A stretch of DNA of 64,000 nt from Roseibium aggregatum (GTDB lineage: Bacteria; Pseudomonadota; Alphaproteobacteria; Rhizobiales; Stappiaceae). The translations under genes and the position numbers were made by a program. The stretch lies in assembly GCF_014692675.1 (NCBI RefSeq), contig NZ_JABFCZ010000001.1, positions 1 to 64,000 on the forward strand, read 5' to 3'. The notes under the pieces were generated by a model. The model made no database searches, was not told the origin of the DNA, and saw nothing but the letters and a program-made list of their open reading frames with translations. Shown piece by piece: positions 1 through 9,800 of the stretch (within the stretch, counting starts at the first letter, position 1; each line of letters opens with the position of its first letter).

Positions 1-43
1 AAAAGCCGAAGGTCGCGATTGTCGCCGTCATGCGAAAACTCAT
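1..43 (-). CDS. Possible 5' end of a divergent gene, cut by the window edge
   Basis: Reading leftwards from an ATG at 43 (or an in-frame ATG at 31) the frame stays open to the edge, giving only about 14 codons. The second start is followed by a short uncharged stretch that could begin a signal peptide. Only weak purine-rich sequence lies at ribosome-binding distance. The product cannot be named from so little sequence; the arrangement would place a gene divergent to the alcohol dehydrogenase. Confidence 0.22.
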   Translation of the reverse strand, partial: MSFRMTATIATFGF

Positions 44-144
44 CGTTCTCGCAAATACACTCCTCTCAGAAAACCGGATCTGGTGTCCAAACCATCCTTG
101 ACACAAAACACAGATGCTCAAGGGGGGGAGAAGGGCGTATGCGG

Positions 145-156
145 AACCGATCGGTT
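145..156. promoter_or_regulatory. Perfect 12-bp palindrome upstream of the alcohol dehydrogenase
   Basis: AACCGATCGGTT reads the same on both strands and ends 37 bases before the dehydrogenase ATG. A near-symmetric GGA/TCC flank widens the dyad slightly. It could be a repressor operator. No regulator gene is next to it in the window, so this is only a candidate site. Confidence 0.3.
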
Positions 157-193
157 TCCTGATTGTTTTCCCTCTTGAACCAAAGAGACCGCC

Positions 194-1357
194 ATGAGTT
201 CACTTCCTTCCGCCAACTGGTCCTATCCGACGTCCGTACGTTTCGGCGCGGGCCGCATCAAGGAACTTCCCAAAGCGGTGATGGCCGCCGGCATGCGCAA
301 TCCGCTGCTGGTCACCGATCCGGGTCTTGCCGGCCTGCCGATGGTCGCCGACGCCATCGCCAGCCTGAAAGAGGCGGGCCTTGAGGCCGCCGTCTTTTCC
401 GATGTGAAGCCGAACCCGCTCGGCAGCAACATTGAGGCCGGTGTGGCCGCCTTCAAGGCCGGCGGCCATGACGGCGTGATCGCCTTCGGCGGCGGCTCGG
501 GCCTCGATGCCGGCAAGGTGATTGCCTTCATGTCCGGCCAGACCCGCCCGGTCTGGGACTTCGAGGATATCGGCGACTACTGGAAACGGGCCGACGAAGC
601 CGGCATCGCGCCGATCGTCGCCGTACCGACCACGGCCGGAACGGGCTCCGAGGTCGGCCGCGCCGGCGTGATCTCCAACGAGGAAACCCACACCAAGAAG
701 ATCATCTTCCACCCGAAGATGCTGCCGGCGACCGTGATCTGCGATCCGGAGCTGACCGTCGGCATGCCGCGCATGATCACCGTGGGCACGGGCATGGACG
801 CCCTCGCCCACTGCCTGGAGGCCTATTCCTCGCCGTTCTATCATCCCATGTCCGAAGGCATCGCGCTGGAAGGCATGCGGCTCGTCTTCGAAAACCTGCC
901 GAAGGTTGCCGCAGACGGATCGGACCTGGAAGCCCGCGGCCACATGATGAGTGCGGCCGCCATGGGCGCGGTCGCCTTCCAGAAGGGCCTCGGCGCGATC
1001 CACTCGCTGTCCCATCCGGTCGGTGCGATCTACGACACCCACCACGGCATGACCAACGCGGTGTTCACGCCTTATGTGCTGCAATACAACAAGCCGGCGA
1101 TCGAACAGAAATTCGAGCGGCTGGCAGGGTTCCTCGGCTTCAAGGGCGGCTATCAGGGTGTGCTCGACGCGATCCTGAAGCTGCGTGAAGACCTCGGCGT
1201 GCCGCACACGCTGGCCGGCATCAATGTGGACGGCGAAAAGCGGGAACTGATCGCGGAAATGGCCGTGGTCGATCCGACCGCCGGCGGCAATCCGGTGGAG
1301 CTTACCAAGGAAGGTGCCCTGGAAATTTTCGACAAGGCCCTGTCCGGCGAAGTCTGA
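194..1357 (+). CDS. Iron-containing (group III) alcohol dehydrogenase
   Basis: Predicted cytoplasmic NAD(P)-dependent alcohol/aldehyde oxidoreductase of the Fe-ADH family, 387 residues, the usual family length. Visible signatures are the nucleotide-binding GGGSGLD near residue 97, PTTAGTGSE near 145, the metal-ligand segment DALAHCLEAY near 200, and the His-rich metal segment HSLSHPVGAIYDTHHG near 275. The start is supported by sequence similarity beginning at MSSLPSANW. It stands alone, with a hairpin terminator directly after the stop. The substrate cannot be read from sequence; lactaldehyde, 1,3-propanediol, butanol and formaldehyde-linked members all share these motifs. Confidence 0.9.
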   Translation: MSSLPSANWSYPTSVRFGAGRIKELPKAVMAAGMRNPLLVTDPGLAGLPMVADAIASLKEAGLEAAVFSDVKPNPLGSNIEAGVAAFKAGGHDGVIAFGGGSGLDAGKVIAFMSGQTRPVWDFEDIGDYWKRADEAGIAPIVAVPTTAGTGSEVGRAGVISNEETHTKKIIFHPKMLPATVICDPELTVGMPRMITVGTGMDALAHCLEAYSSPFYHPMSEGIALEGMRLVFENLPKVAADGSDLEARGHMMSAAAMGAVAFQKGLGAIHSLSHPVGAIYDTHHGMTNAVFTPYVLQYNKPAIEQKFERLAGFLGFKGGYQGVLDAILKLREDLGVPHTLAGINVDGEKRELIAEMAVVDPTAGGNPVELTKEGALEIFDKALSGEV

Positions 1358-1371
1358 AATAATCGCTAACC

Positions 1372-1393
1372 GAGGCCGCGGCGACGCGGCCTC
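1372..1393 (+). terminator. Hairpin terminator after the alcohol dehydrogenase
   Basis: A 9-bp perfect stem (1372-1380 with 1385-1393) with a 4-base loop, followed within a few bases by TATTTT. The T tract is short, so termination may be partial. The right arm overlaps the stop codon of the convergent GGDEF gene. Confidence 0.5.
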
Positions 1394-2585
1394 AGGCTAT
1401 TTTCACAATGTTGTGGCACGGACCGGCAGTGTCGTGGTTTGTCGCGCATTCGACGCGGTTCCGGCCGTTGTGCTTGGCCGCGTACATGGCCTGATCGACC
1501 AATGCGACGATCTCGTTCAGATCGCAGGAAGTCGTGATCGAAGCCACCCCGGCGCTGACGGTGGCATTGAGTGGTGAGCCGTCAAAGAACCTGTGGTCGT
1601 CGGCGAAAGCCTTGCGTACGCGTTCCGCGATAACATAGGCCGTTTCGACCGAGGCCTCCGGCAGCACCACCAGGAATTCCTCTCCGCCATAGCGGCCGAA
1701 CAGGTCATTCGGGCGCAGGGTCTTCTGCACGGTGTTCGCAAAGTACACCAGGATCCGGTCACCCGCCTGATGCCCCTGCGTATCGTTGATATTCTTGAAG
1801 TGATCGAGATCGAACATCACCATGGAATAGGGTGAGCCGTCCTTGCGGCACCGTTCAAGAAGCCGCTCGGCGCCTTCGAAGAACGCCTGCCGGTTGACCG
1901 CGCCGGTCAGGCTGTCGGTCTTCGCAGCTTCCAGGATCTTCTGCTCCCTGCGATCCCGGGTCATCAGGATCACAACGACGGCCGTGCCACCGGCATAGAA
2001 GATGCTCTCGAAGTGGATCATGCCGAACCAGCTCAAAAGATCAGGCGGCCCGGTGCCCTCGAATGTACCCGTCAGCAGTTCCTGACAACCGCCCAGAAAT
2101 ATCACCGCATGAAGGGACAGGATAACCATCAGTGCGCGCTGCCCCTGGAGCTTCTCTTCACGGTTCGACCACAGGCTCGCGGCCGCAAGCAGCAGATAGA
2201 CCGTCCAGGCGCCAAACTGGACTACAACCGACCACTTCCTGTGATCAATGTCGAAAGGCGCAACGGCGACGGCCAGCAACACGGCAAGACCCGCAACAAG
2301 AGCCGGCAAGGGAACATGCCGTCCATGAAACCGTTCCACACCCGCCCAGATCATGGCCGGTGCCAAGGTCAGCGGTATCCCTGCAATCGCGGGGAGCACC
2401 GGATTTCTCAATGCAAAACCCATGACCAGCATGGTGAGGCCGATCGCATTCGCGCCATGGGCACAGGCCCACCATAAAAGCGCCGGCAACCGGTTGAACT
2501 GAACCCACGCTCCGAACAGGCACAAGCAGGCGAACGCCGTGATCAGCGTGTTTGAAACCATGAATGTGAACGTGTCGAGGTGCAT
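1392..2585 (-). CDS. Membrane-bound diguanylate cyclase (GGDEF)
   Basis: Predicted inner-membrane enzyme making cyclic di-GMP from two GTP. The N-terminal half is hydrophobic with about six membrane spans and no recognisable sensory fold (MASE-like). The C-terminal GGDEF domain carries the catalytic loop as GGEEF. An RxxD inhibitory site lies just before it (RPND), so product feedback is likely intact. No EAL domain is present. I place the start at the ATG at 2585, which has an AGG 8 bases upstream, rather than at a TTG at 2600. It converges on the alcohol dehydrogenase. Confidence 0.88.
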   Translation of the reverse strand: MHLDTFTFMVSNTLITAFACLCLFGAWVQFNRLPALLWWACAHGANAIGLTMLVMGFALRNPVLPAIAGIPLTLAPAMIWAGVERFHGRHVPLPALVAGLAVLLAVAVAPFDIDHRKWSVVVQFGAWTVYLLLAAASLWSNREEKLQGQRALMVILSLHAVIFLGGCQELLTGTFEGTGPPDLLSWFGMIHFESIFYAGGTAVVVILMTRDRREQKILEAAKTDSLTGAVNRQAFFEGAERLLERCRKDGSPYSMVMFDLDHFKNINDTQGHQAGDRILVYFANTVQKTLRPNDLFGRYGGEEFLVVLPEASVETAYVIAERVRKAFADDHRFFDGSPLNATVSAGVASITTSCDLNEIVALVDQAMYAAKHNGRNRVECATNHDTAGPCHNIVKIA

Positions 2586-2824
2586 CCAAAGACCTGCCAA
2601 TCCGGGCGGGGCTACCGCTACGTGAAGATAGAGAATGCGTTCATATCTGTTTCGATTGCCTTAAACATACCGGACACTGGCCGGAACAGGGCGCTTTCCC
2701 TCGGGATGGTTAGGAAAACCGAAACCAAATCATAAAACTTGTCTGTATTTCAGCATCGCCGGAACCTGCGAAGAATTTCCGGACCTGTGTCAAACTCTTC
2801 CCAAAGTGTAACGGATTGTAATTA

Positions 2825-2838
2825 TTGACTTATCTCAA
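2825..2838. promoter_or_regulatory. FNR-type box (TTGA-N6-TCAA) upstream of the DUF4405 gene
   Basis: TTGACTTATCTCAA keeps the TTGA-N6-TCAA core bound by Crp/Fnr-family regulators such as FnrL, Nnr and NarR. It lies 70 bp before the chosen start of the downstream gene, a workable distance for an activator site. The same core occurs twice at the nar locus in this window. A single hit of this short motif can arise by chance. Confidence 0.5.
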
Positions 2839-2907
2839 CGGACACGCGGTGGAGCATGCACTATGTTCGCGGCGTCCCAAGTCGAATATTTCCGGAGCAC
2901 CGCACCA

Positions 2908-3408
2908 ATGCCCGCCATTGTTTCCCGCTATGCGACCCCGTTGATCACCGGCCTTTTTCTGGTTTCCCTGATTTCCGGTATTGCCCTGTTCTTCCACCTC
3001 GGCGGCGCCACATTCCGTGGCATGCACGAGTGGCTGAGCCTGGTTCTGATCGTGCCGTTTCTCGCCCATATCTGGAAGAACTGGCGGCCGTTCCTGAATT
3101 ACTTCAAACGCTGGCCGATGGCGATCGCGCTCGCCCTGTCTGTGATCGCCTCGGTCCCATTTGCCATCCCGTCATCTGACGGAGGCACGGGCGGAAATCC
3201 GATGGTCGCCGTTGCCGGCGCTGTCCAGAACGCATCGGTCACCGCTGTTGCCGCGCTCTACAACAAGACGCCGGAGGACATGATGGACGCGCTCAAGAGC
3301 CAGGGCCTGATCGTCACGTCGCCCGACCAGACCCTGCTTGAGGTCGCAAACGCCAGCGACAAGAGCGGCCGTGACATAATCTCCGCCCTCGCCCGGGTGA
3401 AGCGCTAG
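2908..3408 (+). CDS. DUF4405 (flavinylation-associated cytochrome-like) membrane protein
   Basis: Small membrane protein of about 166 residues. Two N-terminal hydrophobic spans are joined by a segment with regularly spaced histidines (FFHLGG, GMHEWL, FLAHIW), the pattern expected for haem ligation in this family. A third span follows near residue 72. The C-terminal 80 residues look soluble and repeat-like (two helix-turn motifs), possibly a DUF4405-linked tail. I chose ATG 2908 because GGAG precedes it at good distance; an ATG at 2863 would add 15 residues that do not look membrane-directed. The FNR-type box upstream hints at low-oxygen control. Function unknown, redox-related by inference. 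Confidence 0.7.
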   Translation: MPAIVSRYATPLITGLFLVSLISGIALFFHLGGATFRGMHEWLSLVLIVPFLAHIWKNWRPFLNYFKRWPMAIALALSVIASVPFAIPSSDGGTGGNPMVAVAGAVQNASVTAVAALYNKTPEDMMDALKSQGLIVTSPDQTLLEVANASDKSGRDIISALARVKR

Positions 3409-3413
3409 GCGCG

Positions 3414-3446
3414 AACCGCCCGCCTCTCTACCGGGAGCGGGCGGTT
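3414..3446 (+). terminator. Intrinsic terminator after the DUF4405 gene
   Basis: Perfect 10-bp GC-rich stem (3414-3423 with 3437-3446), 13-base loop, then TTCCTTAT. The T-rich side faces the plus strand, so it serves the DUF4405 gene. It sits between convergent genes. Confidence 0.7.
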
Positions 3447-3449
3447 TCC

Positions 3450-4175
3450 TTATCCGTTCCGGTAGGTTCTCGCCAGATCCCTCAACTGAAAAAGCTCGTC
3501 GTCTTCCAGATCGAGCAGTTCGAAATAGGCGGCGAGATTTTCCAGGTAATCGATGTTCGGACCGAGATAGCCTTCGGCGGCGGCGATCCGTTTCGCGGTT
3601 TCCTCCAGGCTCATGGGCGGGAGCAGGAGGGGATTGTCCCGGTTGACCAGGAACGCCATGGCCTCGACCGGACCGTGCGCGGTTTCCAGTTTCAGGAACT
3701 CCGGCTTGTAGGAGCGCAGGATCATTTCCCGGCGCCAAAGGAATTTGCTTTCTTCTTCCAGGGTTTCCGCCGCCAGGCGGAACACCAGCCCGTTGCAGGT
3801 GCCGCCGGTATCGAGCCCCGCCATCAGGCCGGGTTGTTCAGGAGTGCCGCGGCCGACTTCGGACAGAAGGCAGAAGCGACGGTGATACCCCTCCAGGCGG
3901 GCCCGTCGCACTTCAGTGAAATGGAACGCCGGATCCCACATCAAAGACCCGTAGGCGAAGACCCACATGTCCTCGTGCCATCGGCCTTCGAGCGTTTCCA
4001 GCCTCGATGCTTCCCGGTCCTCATCGCTCCTGCGCCAGTTTTCCGGCAGACCCATCGACCGCATTTCGCGGTCCATGTGGCTCAGGTCCAGGGTGCGGAA
4101 ACGGGATTCGTTGGCCGGAATGATCTTGGTTGCGAGGTTCGGATGGTGACGGAACGGGTTCGCAGCGTCCTGCAT
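3450..4175 (-). CDS. Gamma-glutamylcyclotransferase, ChaC-like
   Basis: Predicted cytoplasmic enzyme of the ChaC/GGCT fold, likely cleaving glutathione (or another gamma-glutamyl compound) to 5-oxoproline. The fold signature VFAYGSLMWDP lies near residue 92, followed by the RxEGYHRRFC strand and a Glu-rich helix (EETLEEESKFLWRREM) that carries the family's catalytic acid. It has 241 residues, slightly long: about 60 residues precede the YGSL motif, common in proteobacterial ChaC proteins. It is monocistronic by spacing. Substrate assignment rests on family knowledge only. Confidence 0.85.
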   Translation of the reverse strand: MQDAANPFRHHPNLATKIIPANESRFRTLDLSHMDREMRSMGLPENWRRSDEDREASRLETLEGRWHEDMWVFAYGSLMWDPAFHFTEVRRARLEGYHRRFCLLSEVGRGTPEQPGLMAGLDTGGTCNGLVFRLAAETLEEESKFLWRREMILRSYKPEFLKLETAHGPVEAMAFLVNRDNPLLLPPMSLEETAKRIAAAEGYLGPNIDYLENLAAYFELLDLEDDELFQLRDLARTYRNG

Positions 4176-4515
4176 ATCGGGATTTACGCCTCAATCTCTT
4201 CGGGATGGCTCATTCGAAACGGGTCCGTTGGTTTTAACCAACCTTGAACGACTTGTCACAAGGCCGGAGCGGACGACACGCGCCATTCACGTTTTCTCAA
4301 ACCAATTTGACCTATCAACCCGGTTTCCACGGTGCCCGGCCACATGGCTGCCCGAATTCATGGAAAAAGTATCGCCATTCGTAATTTTTACGAGCCACCA
4401 AATATCCGGCTCGAACGTGATTAACCAATTCTAAATATTACGCTCCCGCGGGTGCCGCAGGGGAAGAGTTCTGCTATGATTGACAGCGTAAAATTACCTA
4501 GATCCAGGATTTTAC
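4176..4515. other. Gene-free intergenic stretch
   Basis: 340 bases between divergent genes, clearly richer in A+T than the flanks (for example around 4370-4440), so it probably holds promoters for both. Apart from a short inverted repeat at its right end I see no convincing gene, RNA or repeat. A 68-codon open frame at 4228-4434 has no recognisable protein character. Confidence 0.6.
4488..4515 (+). promoter_or_regulatory. Inverted repeat enclosing the ribosome-binding site of the FecR gene
   Basis: GTAAAAT at 4488-4494 is an exact inverted match of ATTTTAC at 4509-4515, directly before the ATG at 4516. The AGGA ribosome-binding sequence (4506-4509) falls in the loop and at the edge of the right arm. 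The dyad could be an operator or a translational control hairpin, but the AT-rich stem is weak. Confidence 0.25.
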
Positions 4516-6876
4516 ATGGGATGGGGTAATGGGTTTATCGGAGAGGAATACACGCGTTCGCGTTTCCTGACAGGGATCGCGAAGACAATTGCGCTCGTCT
4601 TTCTGACCGCTGCATTGCCTGCGCGCCCCGCCCTTGCCGCCATCACCGTGCCCTATGATCCGGGCACCGATCTGCGCCAGATCGCGAAGACCTACCTGGG
4701 TGACGCGGATTTGTGGCCGTCCATCCTGAAGGCCAGCGGCATTGAACGGATCACCGACCTGACGCCCGGACAGGGCCTGACCGTTCCCACGACCGAAGTT
4801 GCCGCAGCGCGGTCTGCTCTCGACACCTCCAACGCCCGGATCCAGGATGCGAATGCCGCCGGTGCGCAGGTTTTTGCCTTCGACGAGATCGACAAGGCCA
4901 TCCGCCTGCATGATGACGCCTTGAGCAAGCAGAAGGCCGGCGACTGGAGCAAGACGCTGGAGCTTGCCGTCGCCGCCGAAGGCCTTGCGTCCAAGGCCTA
5001 TGCGCTGGCCGAGAAAAACCGCGACCAGGCAGCCGAGGCACGGCTCAGCGACAGGCAGGGCTGGGTGGAGGGCCAGCGCCCGGAAGACCTCGGCTGGGAG
5101 GAACGGAAGATGAATGCGGTCCTGATCGAGGAAGAGAAGGTCCGCACACTATCCCGTTCAACCGCACAGATCACTTTCCGGGATTCCGGCAGGTTGCGCC
5201 TCAACGCCAATTCCCATGCCGTCATCCAGCGCATGCGTGTCGATCCGCTGAAGAAACGGGAAGACGCCAAGGTCAGCCTGGTGGAAGGCGATTTCTATGC
5301 CCTGCTCGGTGGCGATTCCGACAGGAAGACGCTGCAGGTCGATGTGCCGGACGTGAATGCGCAGATCGATTCCGGCGACTTCTGGGTCCGCCAGGATGTC
5401 AGCGGCGCCAAGTTCACCAACTATGACGACAAGCGGGTCGAAATCGCCGCCCGGGGCGACCGGGTCGATCTCGGCCGCAACGAAGGCGTGGTCATCCGCT
5501 CGGGCGAAGCGCCGCGCCAGAAGGTCGAGCTCCTGGGCACACCGGACCTGCTGGCGCCCGCCGATGACGGAGAAGTCTATAACCGGACAGCCGACCTGTC
5601 GTGGAGCCCCGTCCGGGATGCCGCCGGCTACTGGCTGGAGGTCGCCCGCGACCCGAACTTCAATCGCATGGTGGATTCCGTGTCCGCCCTGCCCGACACG
5701 TCGTTCACGCTGGAGAACCTGGATACCGGCATCTATTACTGGCGGATATCCGCCCTCGACCAGTTCGGCCTGCCGGGGCCGCGCAGCCTTTCGCACCGGT
5801 TCGACATGCGGATCGATACCGCCCCGCCCTATCTGCGCCTGGACGCACCGCTCAGCAGCGATATTCACCGCGAGGCGTCGGTCGAGGTTAAAGGCGAAAG
5901 CGAGCCGGGTGCGGAGGTTTCCGTCAACGGCGCCCCTGCCGCGGTCGACACACAGGGCGCCTATCGCCTTACCGTCACGCTGCAGCCGGGCTCGAATGTG
6001 CTGACGGTCCTGTCCCGGGATGCTGCCGGTAATGAAACCAAAGTGTCGCGGGAAGTGGTCTACATGCCCGACACCACGGCAAAAATCACCTTCAATGCCG
6101 CGATCCCCCGGCTGTCGGCCAGGCACTTCGTCACAAACGGCAACGAGATTTCCCTGTCCGGAGAGACGGAGCATGACGCCAAATTGCAGGTTCTCGACGC
6201 CGACGGTTCGGTCCGCGCCAGCGCATCGACCAACGGCGACGGCGTTTTCGCCTTCACGCTTCCGCTTAGCGCCGATGAAGGCGACTACAAGATCAGCGTG
6301 ATCAGCCCGTCGGGCTTTTCCAGCCAGGACAGTTTCAAGGTCAGCATCGACCGCAATCCGCCTGCAATCGACCTCGACACGCCGCTGCCCCGCCTCACCT
6401 CGACGGAGTTTCTTGCGCTTCGCGGCACGGTGACCGACAGCCGGACGGTGCAGCTCAACGGGCGGGATATTCCGCTCAAGGACAATCGGTTCGACGAAGT
6501 CATCACCCTGAAGGAAGGGGAAAATACCATCGAGATGTCGGCCGGCGATCTCGCCGGCAACGTGACGGTCGAAACCTGGACCGTGACGCTCGACCAGAGC
6601 CCTCCGACCTATGTGAGCCATTCGATCAAACCGGGCAGCGGCGGCCGGGTGAATGTGGAAGTCAAGGCGGACGACGCGAGCGGTCTTGCGAAGGCCGCGC
6701 CGTTTACCTTGTTGTCGAATGGAACTGAAGTGGACGGCTTCTTGCGTTACAACAAGCTCAGCAAAAGTTACAGGGGCGCAGTGGCGGTCGCCTCGGCTGA
6801 TATTTCGGGGGTTCGTCTTGCCGGTATCGAACTGCAGGACGATGCCGGCAACAAGATCCGGGTCCGGTTGAAATGA
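4516..6876 (+). CDS. Exported LysM/FecR-domain protein with Ig-like repeats
   Basis: Predicted periplasmic or envelope protein of 786 residues. A signal peptide with cleavage near ALA-AI (about residue 41) is followed by a LysM-like segment (about 42-95: DLRQIAKTYLGDADLW, LTPGQGLTVP), an Ala-rich helical region, and a FecR-type beta domain (about 205-330). A fibronectin-III-like unit follows (about 345-435) and then several bacterial Ig-like repeats to the C-terminus. The start has AGGA 6-7 bases upstream and no better alternative. Its stop overlaps the next gene's start (ATGA), so the two are translationally coupled. LysM suggests peptidoglycan contact. FecR domains often signal to sigma factors, but none is nearby. 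Confidence 0.85.
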   Translation: MGWGNGFIGEEYTRSRFLTGIAKTIALVFLTAALPARPALAAITVPYDPGTDLRQIAKTYLGDADLWPSILKASGIERITDLTPGQGLTVPTTEVAAARSALDTSNARIQDANAAGAQVFAFDEIDKAIRLHDDALSKQKAGDWSKTLELAVAAEGLASKAYALAEKNRDQAAEARLSDRQGWVEGQRPEDLGWEERKMNAVLIEEEKVRTLSRSTAQITFRDSGRLRLNANSHAVIQRMRVDPLKKREDAKVSLVEGDFYALLGGDSDRKTLQVDVPDVNAQIDSGDFWVRQDVSGAKFTNYDDKRVEIAARGDRVDLGRNEGVVIRSGEAPRQKVELLGTPDLLAPADDGEVYNRTADLSWSPVRDAAGYWLEVARDPNFNRMVDSVSALPDTSFTLENLDTGIYYWRISALDQFGLPGPRSLSHRFDMRIDTAPPYLRLDAPLSSDIHREASVEVKGESEPGAEVSVNGAPAAVDTQGAYRLTVTLQPGSNVLTVLSRDAAGNETKVSREVVYMPDTTAKITFNAAIPRLSARHFVTNGNEISLSGETEHDAKLQVLDADGSVRASASTNGDGVFAFTLPLSADEGDYKISVISPSGFSSQDSFKVSIDRNPPAIDLDTPLPRLTSTEFLALRGTVTDSRTVQLNGRDIPLKDNRFDEVITLKEGENTIEMSAGDLAGNVTVETWTVTLDQSPPTYVSHSIKPGSGGRVNVEVKADDASGLAKAAPFTLLSNGTEVDGFLRYNKLSKSYRGAVAVASADISGVRLAGIELQDDAGNKIRVRLK

Positions 6877-9800
6877 CGGGGATGGTCGCGGGAATGTTTT
6901 CAGTCGAAGCGCGCCGCTTTAGGAATATCCGCAGGAAGAAAAAGGCTCTCGCCACCGCCCTTCTGCTTGCGCCGCTGGCAAGCGTTGCGCCGGCTTCGGC
7001 GCAGCAGGCGAAGCCGATCGACGTGCCGCTGCTGGTCACCTACGGCGCCGACGCGCCGACCCGCGAGGGCGATCCCACCCACCGGCAGATCATCTATATC
7101 GAGCTTCCCGCTTCCTTGAAGGAACGGGTCTATCTGCGCCTGTTCGACCCCGAAAGCGGCGGCGATCACGATCTTCTCTACGGACCGGCCAATTCGGAAA
7201 CCCGTTTCGCGCTTTATGGCGGCGATGGCGCCTTTGCCGGGGACACGGCGGCCGCGGACAAGGACACTCCGGCGGAGATCACGGGCGGTACCCTGCTGGC
7301 GGAAAAAACCTATACCGACGATGCCCGCACCGACGGCCAATGGATCACCATGGCCCTGTTTTCGCCGGAGGAAGGCGAGAAACGCGGTGACAAGCGTATC
7401 TTCCGGCTCAACGTGGAAGGCAAAAGCGGCAATGACGGCAATCTCTACGGGGTCGCCATCAGCCTGCGCGACCGCCGCGCGGTCCCGCCCGAGGGCGTCA
7501 AGCTCTTCTCCTATGCGCCGACGATCCGCGTCCCCAACAAGACAACCCTGACCGAATTGCGGTTCCAGGTGCCGGATCAGGAAACCGAGCTTTCCATCGA
7601 CAATTTCGATGCGGCCTACGGCAAGCTGAACCTGACCACCGCCTTTCGCTCGGTTCCGCTGAAACCGTCCGGCCAGGACCAGTGGCGCAGCGAGACCGTC
7701 AGGCTGCTGCCCGACGAGCAGGGCCAGCCGGCGGCGATCACACTGCAGGGCGGGTCGGAAATTCCCAATGACGCGACCTTCTACATCACGGTGAAGGCGG
7801 ACAGGTTCCTGCCGCTCGACCTGCCGCCGTTCAACTGGATCCCCAACCGCCGGCCCGAAATCAAGGCTACGGCCACCTTCCTCGACGGCTGCCGTGCGGT
7901 TGCCTTCGATGCGTCCCAGACCCGCGATCCGGACGGCAACCGCCTGTCGTTCAAATGGATCTTCTCCGACGATACGGTGATGACCGGGCCGGCCGTGGTG
8001 AAGGATTACGACAAGACCGGCCACTTCAAGGAACGGCTGGAAGTCCGCGACGATTCCGGCCAGATCGGCAACGGCAGCGCCAAGACGCTGGAGGTCTCCG
8101 TCAAGCATCCGCCCGTTGCCCGGATCGAGGCGCCGGCGATTGTGGGAACCGGCGAAAGCGTCCTGTTCAACGCCGGCACCTCGTCGAGCGAAGCGGCGGA
8201 TATCAGCCATTTCAACTGGCACTTCAACGACGGCTTCACGGCGCAGGGGCCGAAGGTGACCCGCGTCTTTGAGCATCCCGGCGACTATCTCGTCTCGCTC
8301 ACAGTCACCGACGATTCCGGCCATCCGTGCGACAACGGCACCATCGAAATTCCGATCCGGGTCAATGCCCAACCGGTCGCCGAAGCCGGACCCGACCGGC
8401 GCACCGACGTCGGCACACGGCTGAGCTTCGATGCCGGCAAGAGCTACGACACCGACGGCAAGATCACCTCTTACCACTGGGACATGGGCGACGGAACCAA
8501 GCTCGACGGCGCCAGTGTCGGGCATGCCTTTAAAACCCCCGGCACATACGACGTCGCGCTGACCGTTCAGGACGACGCGGGCGTCAGCAACAGCAAGGCC
8601 ACCGATACGGCCCAGGTGATCGTCAATGCGCCGCCGGTTCCGATCGCGGGCGACGACCGGAACGTGGCCATCGGCGAAGTGATCACCTTCGACGGCAGCC
8701 GCTCAAGAGACCCGGACGGGAAGCTGATTTCCTATCACTGGGATCTGGGCGACGGCACCAGCGCGAACGGCGAGACAATCACCTATGCCTTCGCCAAGCC
8801 GGGCACCTACCAGGTCCGCCTGTCGGTGACCGACGATTCCGGCACCAAGACCCGGGGACGGTCGGATACCCTGTCGGTCCGGGTCAATGCGCCTCCGGTG
8901 GCGGTTGCAGGCGACAATCAGGTGGTGACGGCGAGCGCGGTCCATTTCGACGGCTCAGGCTCGTCGGATGCCGATGACAGCATTTCCGACTATCACTGGG
9001 ACTTCGGCGACGGCACGACCGGAACCGGCGAAACCCCGACCCATGTCTACAAGACGCCAGGTACCTACGATGTCCGCCTGACGGTCACCGATGCGTCCGG
9101 CACCATCCGCAACACCGCCTCGGACACCATGCAGGTGGTGGTGAACACGCCGCCGATCGCCGACGCGGGGCCGGACCTGATCGGCGCGCCCGGCGAGGAA
9201 CTGACGTTCCAGGGCAACCGCTCCATCGATCCGGACGGAGACATTTCGGCTTACGAATGGGACTTCAAGGACGGCACGCTTGAGACCGGCGAGATTGCGA
9301 CCCACGCGTTCGAGAAGCCCGGGCGGTATTTCGTCCGCCTCAAGGTGACCGACAACACCGGCCAAGCCCAGGCGGTGGACTATGACGAGGCGGAAGTCAT
9401 CATCAACGCCCCGCCCGTCGCCGATGCCGGCGACGATATTCGCGTGGCGCCGGGCGAGCTGTTCACCCTGGACGCAGGCCGGTCGAGCGACAGCGACGGC
9501 ACGGTCACCGACTACCGCTGGGACATTGCCGGCATGGACGAGCCCGTCTATGCAAAAACGCATGAGATGAAGTTCGACGAACCGGGCACCTACACCGCCA
9601 TGTTGACGGTCTCCGACGACAGCGGCGCCGACAACAGCCTGGCGGAAGACGAGGTCACCATCCGCGTCAACCATCAGCCGACGGCGGATGCCGGACAGGA
9701 CGTCTTTACCGCCAAGAGCCTCGTGATCTTCGACGGCGGCGCGTCGTCCGACCCGGACGGCGACGGCCTGAGCTACACGTGGGACTTCGGCGACGGCACC

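Noticed and set aside
4307..4318. TTGACCTATCAA considered as an FNR-type box
   Set aside because: The half-sites are 4 rather than 6 bases apart, so it does not fit Crp/Fnr spacing.
4228..4434. 68-codon frame in the gap after the ChaC-like gene
   Set aside because: Sits in AT-rich promoter-like DNA with no ribosome-binding site or domain.
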